From CAVVXN01 sp963772585 (lineage in GTDB: Bacteria > Planctomycetota > PLA2 > JAEUHO01), in assembly GCA_963772585.1 (NCBI GenBank), contig CAVYXV010000002.1, forward strand, positions 868,001 to 932,000: a stretch of DNA of 64,000 nt, given 5' to 3'. Each line of letters opens with the position of its first letter. Position 1 is the first letter of the stretch. The position numbers were made by a program, and so were the translations under genes. Below, piece after piece: positions 35,417-43,114 of this stretch. A model generated the notes under the pieces. The model searched no databases. It had not been told where the DNA came from and saw nothing but the letters and a program-made list of their open reading frames with translations.

Positions 35417-35580
35417 TGTCCGACCTGTCCGACCTGTCCGACCCGTTCCCCTACTCTTTCCCCCCCTACACACACACCACTACAACCATCCGCCTTCTTG
35501 TTACCGGGACTGGGGAAAGGGGTAGGACAGGTCGGACAAGAACCGCAGAGCCCGGATCTTTGGGGCACGCGTGTCCGACC
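35417..35580. repeat. Iteron-like TGTCCGACC array
   Basis: TGTCCGACC occurs three times in tandem (35417-35425, 35426-35434, 35435-35443) and once more at 35572-35580; the inverse GGTCGGACA occurs at 35530-35538, preceded directly by the variant GGTAGGACA (35521-35529). The array fills the 363-base gap between the HTH/integrase pair and the primase gene. Tandem and inverted nonamers next to a replicase are typical of replication origins, or of operators for an element regulator. Confidence 0.75.
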
Positions 35581-35636
35581 TGCGTCGCGCAGGAGGTCGG
35601 CCATGGGCCGGACAGGGTGGGACAGCGAGGGCCGGA

Positions 35637-38087
35637 TCACAGCGGTGGTCCCTTCGAGCCTGACTCCTCATCCTCATCCATCGCGGCCTGCTCGACCACG
35701 CTCGCCAAGCGCAGTCCGACGAGCACCGGTTTCCGGCCTGTGCGACGGGGCCGCGTCTCCGTGACCGACGCATACCGGGCGTCCCGCTTCAAGACGTGGC
35801 CAAGAGTCGTCGCGAAGGCGTGCTCTGAGGGCTCTTGTTCCCCTCCCATGTGGTCCCGATGCCAAGACTTGTAGTGGCGGTAGAGGTCGGCCTTCAGCGT
35901 CTCGCTACCCGCCGCGACCATGTACTCCGCGTCGAGGAACTGATGGACAGGCGTCTTCTGGCTCTCCCGGTACTTGGCGACCGACTCCAGGACTTCGCGG
36001 CAGTCCGGCAGGCGGAGCTCGCGGTACCAGCGCATCGCGCCCTGGACGAGCAGCGCCAGGATCCCCGCCCATTCCTCCCGCAGAAGCTCGCCCAACCTCG
36101 GATCCTGGAGGTACTCCCCCGGACCGGGATCCGCGACGAAGCGCCGCGGAAATCGGATGATCCGCAACCGGTCGTAGATTGCGGAATCCACGCCCGACAT
36201 TCGCGGTTCCACGTTCGTTGCGATGAAGATCTTCGCCGTGTTCTTGAACTCGATCGGATCTTTGAACTTCGCATGCGCCAGAACGGAATCGCCGCCGGAG
36301 AGCATCTTCAAAACGCCCTCGTCAAGGCGCATCTCCTCTGATGCCTCCGTCGCCGTAGCCATTCGGCAGCCACGCAACGTGACGAGCGCGGGCTGCGGAC
36401 GGTCTCCACCGAACGCGGACTGCGTCAGCGCCGCGAGCGGGATACTCGTGCCGTAGGCCCCCAAGATGTCTCGAACCACGTCGAGCAGCAGCGACTTCCC
36501 GTTCCGCCCAACACCCGTCAGCAGAAGCACGAAGTGTCCACGCGTGTCGGCCGTGAAGGCGTAGCCCAGCGCAACCAGTAGGAACTCGACTACCTTGTCC
36601 GACTCCAGCACCTCGCGAAGAAACTCCTCGAAACGCGGCGCCTTCGCGGTCGGGTCGTACGCGACCGGGCACAACTTCGTGATCAGCAGGCCAGGGTCAT
36701 GCGGCTGCAGCGTCCCGGTCCGCAGGTCCACGACGCCGTTCATGCAGTTGAGCAGGTGGCCCGTTCGTGTCGGATCGTCCAGCATGCCGGGCTCGCTCCA
36801 CACGCCGTGGAGTACGCGAAGTTGTTCGAGCGCGCCCCGGATCCGCGCCGCGTTCCCGCTCTGCGAAGCGAATGCTGCCGCCTTCTTGGCCAGCTTCTCG
36901 TCTTCGATGTTCGCCGTCTCTTCCCGGATGATCTCGCGCAGATGCTGCGCCATGCGGCGGACACGGGCGTCACCGTTATCTAGCTCCCATCGACGACCAT
37001 CCCAGACGTGGAAGCCGATCCCATGTGCATACCGCAGAACGTCGCCACGCTCCCGCTGAAGCCGCTGGGCGTTGCCGACATCGTTCCAAGGAAGTCCGCC
37101 GTCAGGTTCCGCTCCCCCATTGAGATAGCCTTCGGACACGAGCAGGTTCCACGGTCGCACGCCCCGACTCGCGGCCTTGATATCCAGCACGCTCCCGATG
37201 AAGCACGATGCGCACGCCGTCCCCCCCATGCCTCGCTGGTGGCGCGAACTGTGGCAGACCCAACGCATTGGATCGTCGCCCAGGCGCTTGAAGCCGTCAG
37301 GGCTCCCACACATCGGGCAGGGCGAGTTGGAGGCGGGGAACTCCGCCGCATGGTCTGCGTTGTACGCCGCCGCAGCCTTCACGAAGCTCGCATACACGCG
37401 GGACGAGCGCCTCTTCTCGTCGGACGAGCCGTTGCCCTTCGTCTGCGCCGCGACGGCTTCGTTCCACAACTGTGCGGGGAACTCCGGCAGGTCTTCAAGA
37501 TCTTCCGGCCCCCAGTCATCCTTCCACGCATAGTCGCCGTAGGGCGTCTTCGAGGGCGGGAGGATGTTGTTTTTGGACTTGCCGCCGCGCCCGAGGATCT
37601 CGACACCCTCGCACGGCGCGGGCAGGGACCCGATGTTGCGAAGCTCGTCCGGAAGGCGGCCAAACATCCGAAGTCCGCCGCTAGGAGTCCGGTACGTCGG
37701 GTGCCGCGACAGGTTGATACCCATCCGTTCGCAAAGCTCCTCGAACGCCTTCACCCCGTTCGGACGATCCGGGTGCGCTTCGTTCGGATGCTCGATGTCG
37801 AGCGCGGTGAGCTCGCCGTCCTTCGTCAGGTAGTGGCCGACGTTGGCGCGCGGCCAACGCTGCCACCACTTCTCGATCGTCTTCGGGTCCGCGGAGGACT
37901 TGCTGGGGAACCTTGTGATCCGCGGGTGCTTGCCCGCATTACGGTTACAGGCCGGGTCCCGGCAGGAGCACACCCCGGAAGATACGTCATGGTTCGGAAC
38001 GACGCGCAGCCCGATCCTCCCGTACCCAAGAGCCACCCCCTTCAGGCTCAGGGAAGCCTCCACACCAACCGCCTGCGCAGAACTCAC
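35637..38087 (-). CDS. Primase-polymerase/D5-family helicase (P4-like replicase)
   Basis: This 816-residue protein has an N-terminal Prim-Pol domain (LGYGRIGLRVVPNH, a Cys/His cluster CSCRDPACNRNAGKHP, and LTALDIEHPN with the acidic metal site), a linker containing a zinc-ribbon (CPMCGSPDGF...C), and a C-terminal D5_N/superfamily-3 helicase with Walker A GVGRNGKS (Lys531) and IFIATNVEPR as sensor. This domain order is found in P4-type satellites and plasmids and would start and unwind replication at a nearby origin. It overlaps the upstream AlpA-like gene by four bases. Confidence 0.88.
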   Translation of the reverse strand: MSSAQAVGVEASLSLKGVALGYGRIGLRVVPNHDVSSGVCSCRDPACNRNAGKHPRITRFPSKSSADPKTIEKWWQRWPRANVGHYLTKDGELTALDIEHPNEAHPDRPNGVKAFEELCERMGINLSRHPTYRTPSGGLRMFGRLPDELRNIGSLPAPCEGVEILGRGGKSKNNILPPSKTPYGDYAWKDDWGPEDLEDLPEFPAQLWNEAVAAQTKGNGSSDEKRRSSRVYASFVKAAAAYNADHAAEFPASNSPCPMCGSPDGFKRLGDDPMRWVCHSSRHQRGMGGTACASCFIGSVLDIKAASRGVRPWNLLVSEGYLNGGAEPDGGLPWNDVGNAQRLQRERGDVLRYAHGIGFHVWDGRRWELDNGDARVRRMAQHLREIIREETANIEDEKLAKKAAAFASQSGNAARIRGALEQLRVLHGVWSEPGMLDDPTRTGHLLNCMNGVVDLRTGTLQPHDPGLLITKLCPVAYDPTAKAPRFEEFLREVLESDKVVEFLLVALGYAFTADTRGHFVLLLTGVGRNGKSLLLDVVRDILGAYGTSIPLAALTQSAFGGDRPQPALVTLRGCRMATATEASEEMRLDEGVLKMLSGGDSVLAHAKFKDPIEFKNTAKIFIATNVEPRMSGVDSAIYDRLRIIRFPRRFVADPGPGEYLQDPRLGELLREEWAGILALLVQGAMRWYRELRLPDCREVLESVAKYRESQKTPVHQFLDAEYMVAAGSETLKADLYRHYKSWHRDHMGGEQEPSEHAFATTLGHVLKRDARYASVTETRPRRTGRKPVLVGLRLASVVEQAAMDEDEESGSKGPPL

Positions 38088-38299
38088 GACCGCGCACCAC
38101 CCACACGCCGCGCTTCCACGAACGCTTCAAGGTCGCGCAGCGTCACGCCGCGCCGACCGCGACTGACTTGAACCGAGGCCAACTCGCCGCTGCTTATGAG
38201 AGCCCAGGCGGTCCGCTCGCTGATGCTGAGGAACTTCGCCGCTTCTCGGATCGAGAAGACGCGGGACGCGCTGGTTCGCATGCTGTCGTTGGCGGCCAT
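38084..38299 (-). CDS. AlpA-like HTH regulator
   Basis: This 71-residue protein is almost only a MerR/AlpA-type helix-turn-helix: FSIREAAKFLSISERTAWALISSGEL then VSRGRRGVTLRDLEAF. It starts the operon that continues with the replicase (ATGA overlap). A 14-bp palindrome sits directly in front of its ribosome-binding site, so it may regulate itself. In P4-like satellites such proteins control integration or helper-phage responses. Confidence 0.82.
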   Translation of the reverse strand: MAANDSMRTSASRVFSIREAAKFLSISERTAWALISSGELASVQVSRGRRGVTLRDLEAFVEARRVGGARS

Positions 38300-38310
38300 T
38301 GGTACCTCCT

Positions 38311-38324
38311 CGCGACATGTCGCG
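38311..38324. promoter_or_regulatory. 14-bp palindrome, operator candidate
   Basis: CGCGACATGTCGCG is a perfect palindrome placed immediately before the AGGAGG ribosome-binding site of the AlpA-like gene on the minus strand. A protein bound here would block transcription or translation of the replication operon. Confidence 0.6.
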
Positions 38325-38397
38325 CATTTGCGACCTTCGAGTGGACACTACCCGATCTCTCGGACCGGCAGAAGATGCTCACAGCCTGCATAGATGT

Positions 38398-38436
38398 CAC
38401 AGAAGCACTTCTGTGAGCACAGAACTCACTTCTGTG
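38398..38436. terminator. Two adjacent hairpins at the end of the hypothetical gene
   Basis: CACAGAAG/CTTCTGTG with a 2-base loop (38398-38415) is followed by a near copy CACAGAA/TTCTGTG (38418-38436). They overlap the stop of the gene that ends at 38426 and precede the AlpA operon. They could be a tandem terminator or paired binding sites. Confidence 0.55.
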
Positions 38437-39400
38437 TAGGACGGCCCTTGAGGAAGTAGACGACGTCGCCTTCTGAGTCCTTGCCTTTTGCGACGAGGTT
38501 CTCGTGAGCCGCCAGCATGCGCCTGACAACGGCAGGTGCCGACTTGATGTCGTTGTCGAAGTGTTCCTGCACGGCTGCAACGAGTTGCTTGAGCGAAAGC
38601 CCGTTGGCCTCTCCGTACGCCTTCTCTTTTAGCAGCGCCCGGTACATCAATTGGTGCTGACTGTCATCCTTGCGAGGACGACCCTTGGGCTTCCTGACAC
38701 TTTCTCTGCCATGTCCTGCATCGCCATCTGGCTGGCCCTGAGTGAACCCCGCTAGCTTTCGCATCAAACTACGGAGAGTCGAGCAGCGGACTTTGTCCGC
38801 GCAGTCGATGTTCCATGGCAAGAGCGCGAGCCAACCCTGCCACACATGGAGGCTCGCCCCAAGACGACGGTCTCTACTGGCCCCGAACAGAAGCGCTGCA
38901 GTAGACCTAGGGGATCGCGGCTCTCCGATACGCGGCGCGCGGCGTACGGCTCGGCGCAGGATGAGCAAGCCCCACCCGTGATCCAGCATGTGCGTCCTTA
39001 GCTGTTCAGGAAGGTCAGCATCGAAGTATGCTTCGCTCCCGAGTTGCCCCGGATGGACTCGAATGACTTCGATACCCGCGACCTGGAGGAGCAGGCGTTT
39101 CACGGCAGCATCATCCTGTCCGTTGGAGAGCGCATCTGCGCTGCCACCGAGGATGAACGGGAAGAACAGCGTTCCAGTACTCTTGTCCTGAAGCCGCTCT
39201 TGGAAGTGGACTACGACATCTTCGTACCTTGAGACTCGTCGCTCAACCGACGAGAGGGGGAGCGGAAAGCACACCACCTCCCGCTCGTTCCCGAACGCCG
39301 ATCGCCCCTCCCTCAGCACGTCCTCCCACGCCTTGACGACGACCTGGTTGTCGTCGCGCTCGATGCTTTCGATGAAGGAGTTGGCGGCGATGACGAGCAT
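38426..39400 (-). CDS. Hypothetical element protein with AT-hook-like motif
   Basis: I do not recognise this 324-residue protein. Its N-terminal half (VLVIAANSFIESIERDD-like start, then LPLSSVERRVSRYEDVVVHF and LRTHMLDHGWGLLILRRAV) looks globular and may bind a ligand or nucleic acid. The C-terminal third has the AT-hook-like RKPKGRPRKDD and a winged-helix-like end (LSLKQLVAAVQEHFDNDIKSAPAVVRRM is its helical part, shown here only as residues near 255-285). GC content and codon use are less biased than in core genes. I start at ATG 39400; the frame is open to 39826 without coding character. Confidence 0.6.
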   Translation of the reverse strand: MLVIAANSFIESIERDDNQVVVKAWEDVLREGRSAFGNEREVVCFPLPLSSVERRVSRYEDVVVHFQERLQDKSTGTLFFPFILGGSADALSNGQDDAAVKRLLLQVAGIEVIRVHPGQLGSEAYFDADLPEQLRTHMLDHGWGLLILRRAVRRAPRIGEPRSPRSTAALLFGASRDRRLGASLHVWQGWLALLPWNIDCADKVRCSTLRSLMRKLAGFTQGQPDGDAGHGRESVRKPKGRPRKDDSQHQLMYRALLKEKAYGEANGLSLKQLVAAVQEHFDNDIKSAPAVVRRMLAAHENLVAKGKDSEGDVVYFLKGRPTQK

Positions 39401-39825
39401 GACGCCGATGGTGCCCCGACTCGCCCGGGAGGCAAGACTCTCCCCGCGGCACCCGGCCACTATCTCCGCTCCGGCCCCTCCTCGCCCCCGCCTCACCGCC
39501 AGCCAACAGGCCCAGGAGCCGGGCTCCGGTATGACCACGGCTTCGAGGTGGGGGTCCCGGGCGGGAGCCCGAGGCCCGACGGCCCAGGCGCGTGATACGA
39601 CGCGGGGGGCGATCGTGGGAGGTGGCGACCCGGGGGGCATGGACGCAGCGCGCGCACCGTGCGCAGGGGTGGTTGTGATACGAGTGGCTCGGCGCAGCAG
39701 GTGGCGCTGATTTCGCGGCATGGGGGTCAACTGCTTTACTGAAGCCTGCAGCCTCAACGGTTGCACGCGCTCCGGCGCGACCGCCGGACCGCGCCCCCCT
39801 CCCTCCTTTCGAAGAGAGCAGATCA
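39401..39825. other. Divergent intergenic region of the element
   Basis: These 425 bases separate the minus-strand core module from the plus-strand cargo arm and should hold promoters in both directions. No clear -35/-10 pair, operator or RNA gene was recognised; open frames here are by-products of GC bias. Confidence 0.4.
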
Positions 39826-40161
39826 ATGCCCCCCAGCAGCACCAAGTGGCTCAGCACGAGCGAGGCCGCTGACCTCATGGACGTGAGCCCCAGCACCATC
39901 CGCCGCCTCATCGACGGCGAAGAGCTCGACGCTCGTCGCAAGACGAAGAGCGGCCCCTACCTCGTGTCCCGCGACAGCGTCGAGGAGTACCTCGACGACA
40001 TCGAGACCGGCAAACGCGAGCACCCCGAAGTCGCGGACGCGTACAAGAGCGGTTTCGATGCCGGATACGACGAGGCCATGGCCGACCTCGACAGCGACAG
40101 CGATGCGGACGAAGACGACGACGAGGCCGACCTCGACGACGAAGACGAGGAAGACGCGTAG
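39826..40161 (+). CDS. HTH protein with acidic tail (MerR/excisionase superfamily)
   Basis: This 111-residue protein has an N-terminal helix-turn-helix (LSTSEAADLMDVSPSTIRRLIDG) with the wing GPYLVSRDSVEEYL, then a helix and a tail of Asp/Glu (about 25 of the last 35 residues). The fold is that of AlpA/Xis or helix_turn_helix_17 regulators; the acidic tail could contact basic proteins or imitate DNA. It opens the plus-strand cargo arm, preceded by a weak purine stretch (GAAGAGAGCAG). Confidence 0.75.
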   Translation: MPPSSTKWLSTSEAADLMDVSPSTIRRLIDGEELDARRKTKSGPYLVSRDSVEEYLDDIETGKREHPEVADAYKSGFDAGYDEAMADLDSDSDADEDDDEADLDDEDEEDA

Positions 40162-40234
40162 CCGAACTTCCTGCCCCACCCCCGCCGCGCGCCCTCGTTG
40201 CAGGGCGCGCGGCCCCCTCGCCAACTGGGCTTCC

Positions 40235-41059
40235 ATGCCGCACAGAGAACCGCCCTTTATCGGCTTCGGCGAGGCGCACGGCTGGCGTGCCCTTTCCGAG
40301 GCGCTCCGCGCCGTCGGCATCCCGGTCACCGCCGACGCCCTCCAGGCGCTCCGTCGCCGCCACAACCTGCCCTGGGTTCGCGGCGGGGGGCAACGCGGCA
40401 AGGCCATCTGGTTCGATCAGACCGACATCGACGAGTGGGCTCGGTTCTTGACTGGCAAGTCGACCGCGAAGATCACTCGCGCCGTGCTCCGCAGGCAGAT
40501 GACCGGCAAGTCCCCACGGTGGAAGCGCAGGCGCCACAAGGTGGACCGCGGCGCGCAACCGATCCACAGGCCGCTCTACGTGGTCCTCGCGCCGGCTGTA
40601 CCCGGCTCCGTGGACTTCGTCCTGCGGGACGACGACGGCGGCCTCTACGCGACGCCGAACTGGTTCGAGGCCGAAGCCTGGACACCGCCGAAGGGTTGCT
40701 CCATCTGGCTCTACCAGCGGTCAGCCCTCGCGACCCTCGCCGAGAGGACCTCGTCCCCAGCCCCGTGGCGTCCCCCGCCGGACCCCAATGCCCGAACCCT
40801 CCTCGGCGCGTTCCGGCGGGACGGACGCGCCCTCCGGTGGTGCGAGGTGCCGCTGCGCTTCTTCAAGGGCGTGATGGCGTCCCCGAAGACGACGACCCCC
40901 TTCCTCTCCCCCAAGCGACACCGCGGCTACGCTGAGGCGTACCGGTGGCTCGCAGAGCACGAGCCCGACGCCGTCTGGATCAAGTGGTGGGACCGCGTCC
41001 GCGTGATCCCCGGGACCCTGGAGTCGGCGCGTCCCTATGAGGACCCGCCTGCCTGGTGA
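40235..41059 (+). CDS. Hypothetical element protein with N-terminal HTH
   Basis: This 274-residue protein starts with a helix-turn-helix-like region (LSEALRAVGIPVTADALQALRRRHN and IWFDQTDIDEWARFL, the pattern of DNA-binding wHTH proteins). The rest is basic to neutral and unassigned; PKGCSIWLYQRSALATLAE may be a beta-alpha segment. It follows the acidic-tail HTH gene by 73 bases. It may be a regulator or replication accessory of the element. Confidence 0.6.
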   Translation: MPHREPPFIGFGEAHGWRALSEALRAVGIPVTADALQALRRRHNLPWVRGGGQRGKAIWFDQTDIDEWARFLTGKSTAKITRAVLRRQMTGKSPRWKRRRHKVDRGAQPIHRPLYVVLAPAVPGSVDFVLRDDDGGLYATPNWFEAEAWTPPKGCSIWLYQRSALATLAERTSSPAPWRPPPDPNARTLLGAFRRDGRALRWCEVPLRFFKGVMASPKTTTPFLSPKRHRGYAEAYRWLAEHEPDAVWIKWWDRVRVIPGTLESARPYEDPPAW

Positions 41060-41341
41060 TCCGGCGGCAGCCGCGTCACCTGTGGAGGCGGGCCCGCACA
41101 AGCGAGAGCCACGGGGGAGAGTCCGGAGGGGGGCCACACTTCTGTCGCTTCGGCCTCGTGGGCCCCGAAGGGGGAATCCTCTAAGCGGCCTTGCGCGGGC
41201 GTTTCAGGGCGACGGCTGCAACGGCGGCATGGACGATGGTGCTCTGTCACGTAGCAAGTCGGAACCTCGTCCAAGGCCGCTCTCCGCGCGTCCTGGCCAA
41301 CCGCGGGGGCCGGGTGCATCCTGCCGGGGACGGGAGCAGGC

Positions 41342-41758
41342 GTGGTGCGTAAGGTCAGACAGTTGCTGGTGGCGGGGATGACCTGGTTCGCCATCGTTGC
41401 ATGGACGCTCGTAAGCATCCACCAGCAGAACCATCCCCTCCTAGACGCTGGCCCCCTCGTGTGGGTGGGCATCGCGGTGCTCTTAGCGTGTGGTGGAGTC
41501 TTGTGGGCGGCGGAAGCGGTGCAGCAGCAACGGCCTGGGAAGGTAGTAGTCGCGCTGAGCGGTACTGCGTGGCTCGTGTTGGGTTCGCTCTTGGGCGCCG
41601 GTGTCCTCGCGCCCTTGCCCGACGGCATCCTGGAGGGCGCCTGCCTGGCCCTTCTGCCGATAGCGCTCATCGGGTTCTTGCTGGACTGGCTCGCCCGCCG
41701 CGCGAAACGGCGCGAGGACGCAGCCAAGAGGCGGACGGCACCGCAAGCGTTCGAGTAG
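41342..41758 (+). CDS. Small membrane protein, cargo gene 1
   Basis: This 138-residue protein has four hydrophobic helices (~residues 9-26, 37-56, 69-88 and 95-114) and a basic tail ending in AFE. No family is recognised. The GTG start at 41342 lies 282 bases after the previous gene, a gap where I see nothing else clear. The stop is fused to a GAGGT ribosome-binding site (TAGGAGGT) for the next gene; the same 17-base junction recurs 300 bases later. Confidence 0.6.
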   Translation: MVRKVRQLLVAGMTWFAIVAWTLVSIHQQNHPLLDAGPLVWVGIAVLLACGGVLWAAEAVQQQRPGKVVVALSGTAWLVLGSLLGAGVLAPLPDGILEGACLALLPIALIGFLLDWLARRAKRREDAAKRRTAPQAFE

Positions 41759-41763
41759 GAGGT
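41747..41763 (+). repeat. 17-bp gene-junction repeat, copy 1
   Basis: GCGTTCGAGTAGGAGGT covers the last codons (A/P-F-E), stop and ribosome-binding site at the junction of cargo genes 1 and 2. An identical copy lies exactly 300 bases downstream at 42047-42063. Confidence 0.85.
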
Positions 41764-41767
41764 AGGG

Positions 41768-42058
41768 ATGCGGCGATGGAGTGGGTTGTGCTACGGGGTG
41801 TCGGCGTTCTCGACAGCGATGGGCGCCCTCGTAGGTTTGGAGCGGTTGTGGCACGCCTCGTCGTACCTCCAGGGGAGGGGGCCGGTGCCGTCGCACGCGG
41901 AAATGGGGATAGCTCTTGACATCCTGGCGAGACAGCTTCCGTCGCTCGCGCTCCCGTGGTGCGTTGGGGGAGCCGTCCTCGCCGCCATTGGAATTGTCCG
42001 TTGGCTCCGCGAAGACATCGCCGCGAAGCAAGCCGACGCGCCGCGGGCGTTCGAGTAG
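41768..42058 (+). CDS. Small membrane protein, cargo gene 2
   Basis: This 96-residue protein has two hydrophobic helices (~residues 8-28 and ~58-78) and ends, like cargo gene 1, with AFE. It begins five bases after the shared junction repeat, so it is co-translated with gene 1, and it is followed by the nuclease-like gene with the same spacing. No family is recognised. Confidence 0.6.
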   Translation: MRRWSGLCYGVSAFSTAMGALVGLERLWHASSYLQGRGPVPSHAEMGIALDILARQLPSLALPWCVGGAVLAAIGIVRWLREDIAAKQADAPRAFE

Positions 42059-42063
42059 GAGGT
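42047..42063 (+). repeat. 17-bp gene-junction repeat, copy 2
   Basis: This is the second copy of the sequence at 41747-41763, again covering the final Phe-Glu codons, stop and GAGGT ribosome-binding site, here between cargo gene 2 and the nuclease-like gene. Confidence 0.85.
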
Positions 42064-42069
42064 CACAGG

Positions 42070-42981
42070 ATGTGCGACCCGCGACAACGTCCGCTGATCG
42101 AGATCCTCACAGAGGCGTACGCCCCGGTACTCGATCGTCACCGCGACTGGCTTGACTGCTACCCGTCTTGGCGCCGCGATGCGTGGGAGAGGCAGCTGGA
42201 GCGTGAGGAGACTGTCGAAGGGGCCATCTTCGAGGCTCTTGTCGTACGCGCGCTGCAAGCGGGAGGCGCCCACGTAGAACCCGCGGAAGATCGGAAGTCG
42301 GGAGGCCCTGACTTCCTTTGCGGCAACTCCCGCTCACGCTTCTATGTCGAGTCAACGGTCTTAACGATCGCCGCTACTTCTGACGCCACGGGTTTGGACC
42401 ATCTCGACCTGCACGGTGACACGTACGGCATGGCCGCGGGAAGACTGCGCCAGGCCATCGCCGGAAAGGTCCGACAAGCCAGAAAGGCCGACGGGCTTCC
42501 TGTTCTCGTAGCGGTGGGCACGCTCCATCTATCGGCCCGACTCCTGTGCTTCGGAGAGGATGAGGCACAGGAGATACTGACTGGAGAACCGCGCTTCGTA
42601 GTGCCGATCAACAACCGGACCGGCAAGCCGATCGGGCCCTTGCAGACGGGGTTCCGCGCCGACACGTCCGCGTTCGTTGTGCTAGGCATCGACCCCGCCA
42701 GACCCATGGAAGCCGTACACCGCCCCGTAAGCGGCGTACTCGTTCTTGGCAAGGACGCGACGGCCGTGGAGGCAAGCGACGCCGCGATAGCCGAAAGCGT
42801 AACCGGCCTGCTTCACCCAGACCCCGTTCGACCTTTCGACCGCTCCCTGCTGCCAGGGTTTCGCTTCTACGCGCTCGCGGACGGCTGGCAAAACGGCAAG
42901 GTGGAGATAAGAGCGCGCAAGCTATCTGAGGGCGTCGTGATCGCGCTATCCGAGGGGGCTGTGCGGGATCGATGCTGGTGA
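42070..42981 (+). CDS. PD-(D/E)XK-like nuclease, cargo gene 3
   Basis: This 303-residue protein has a helix with EEETVEGAIFEALVVRALQ-like spacing (Glu near residue 46), then GGPDFLCGN with an Asp and YVEST eleven residues later, the E-[x7-30]-PD-[x]-ExT/K layout of restriction-type nucleases and Vsr/Mrr-like folds. The usual Lys is not obvious (VEST), so activity is uncertain. It ends a co-translated group with two small membrane proteins. Such a toxin-like nuclease plus membrane components could be an anti-phage module; no database support was available. Confidence 0.5.
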   Translation: MCDPRQRPLIEILTEAYAPVLDRHRDWLDCYPSWRRDAWERQLEREETVEGAIFEALVVRALQAGGAHVEPAEDRKSGGPDFLCGNSRSRFYVESTVLTIAATSDATGLDHLDLHGDTYGMAAGRLRQAIAGKVRQARKADGLPVLVAVGTLHLSARLLCFGEDEAQEILTGEPRFVVPINNRTGKPIGPLQTGFRADTSAFVVLGIDPARPMEAVHRPVSGVLVLGKDATAVEASDAAIAESVTGLLHPDPVRPFDRSLLPGFRFYALADGWQNGKVEIRARKLSEGVVIALSEGAVRDRCW

Positions 42982-42988
42982 GTTCCGG

Positions 42989-43020
42989 GGGCTCTGCCCC
43001 CGAGCCCCCGGGGTTTTGGA
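42989..43020. terminator. G/C-rich hairpins right of the cargo arm
   Basis: GGGGGC/GCCCCC with loop TCT is followed by a second C-run/G-run hairpin and GGTTTT. It lies eight bases after the nuclease-like gene and is a likely terminator; it may also mark the right border of the integrated element. Confidence 0.5.
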
Positions 43021-43114
43021 GGCATGGCTCCGGCCCCCGAAGGAGCACGAAGGAGGCCCCGGGCAGCCGAAGCCACCCGGGGCCCGGTGCACCTTCGGTG
43101 CGCCGTCGTCCTGG

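Noticed and set aside
35401..35640. CRISPR array at the TGTCCGACC repeats
   Set aside because: Repeats are nine bases, partly contiguous and inverted, with no regular spacers; this fits iterons or operators instead. No CRISPR array was seen elsewhere.
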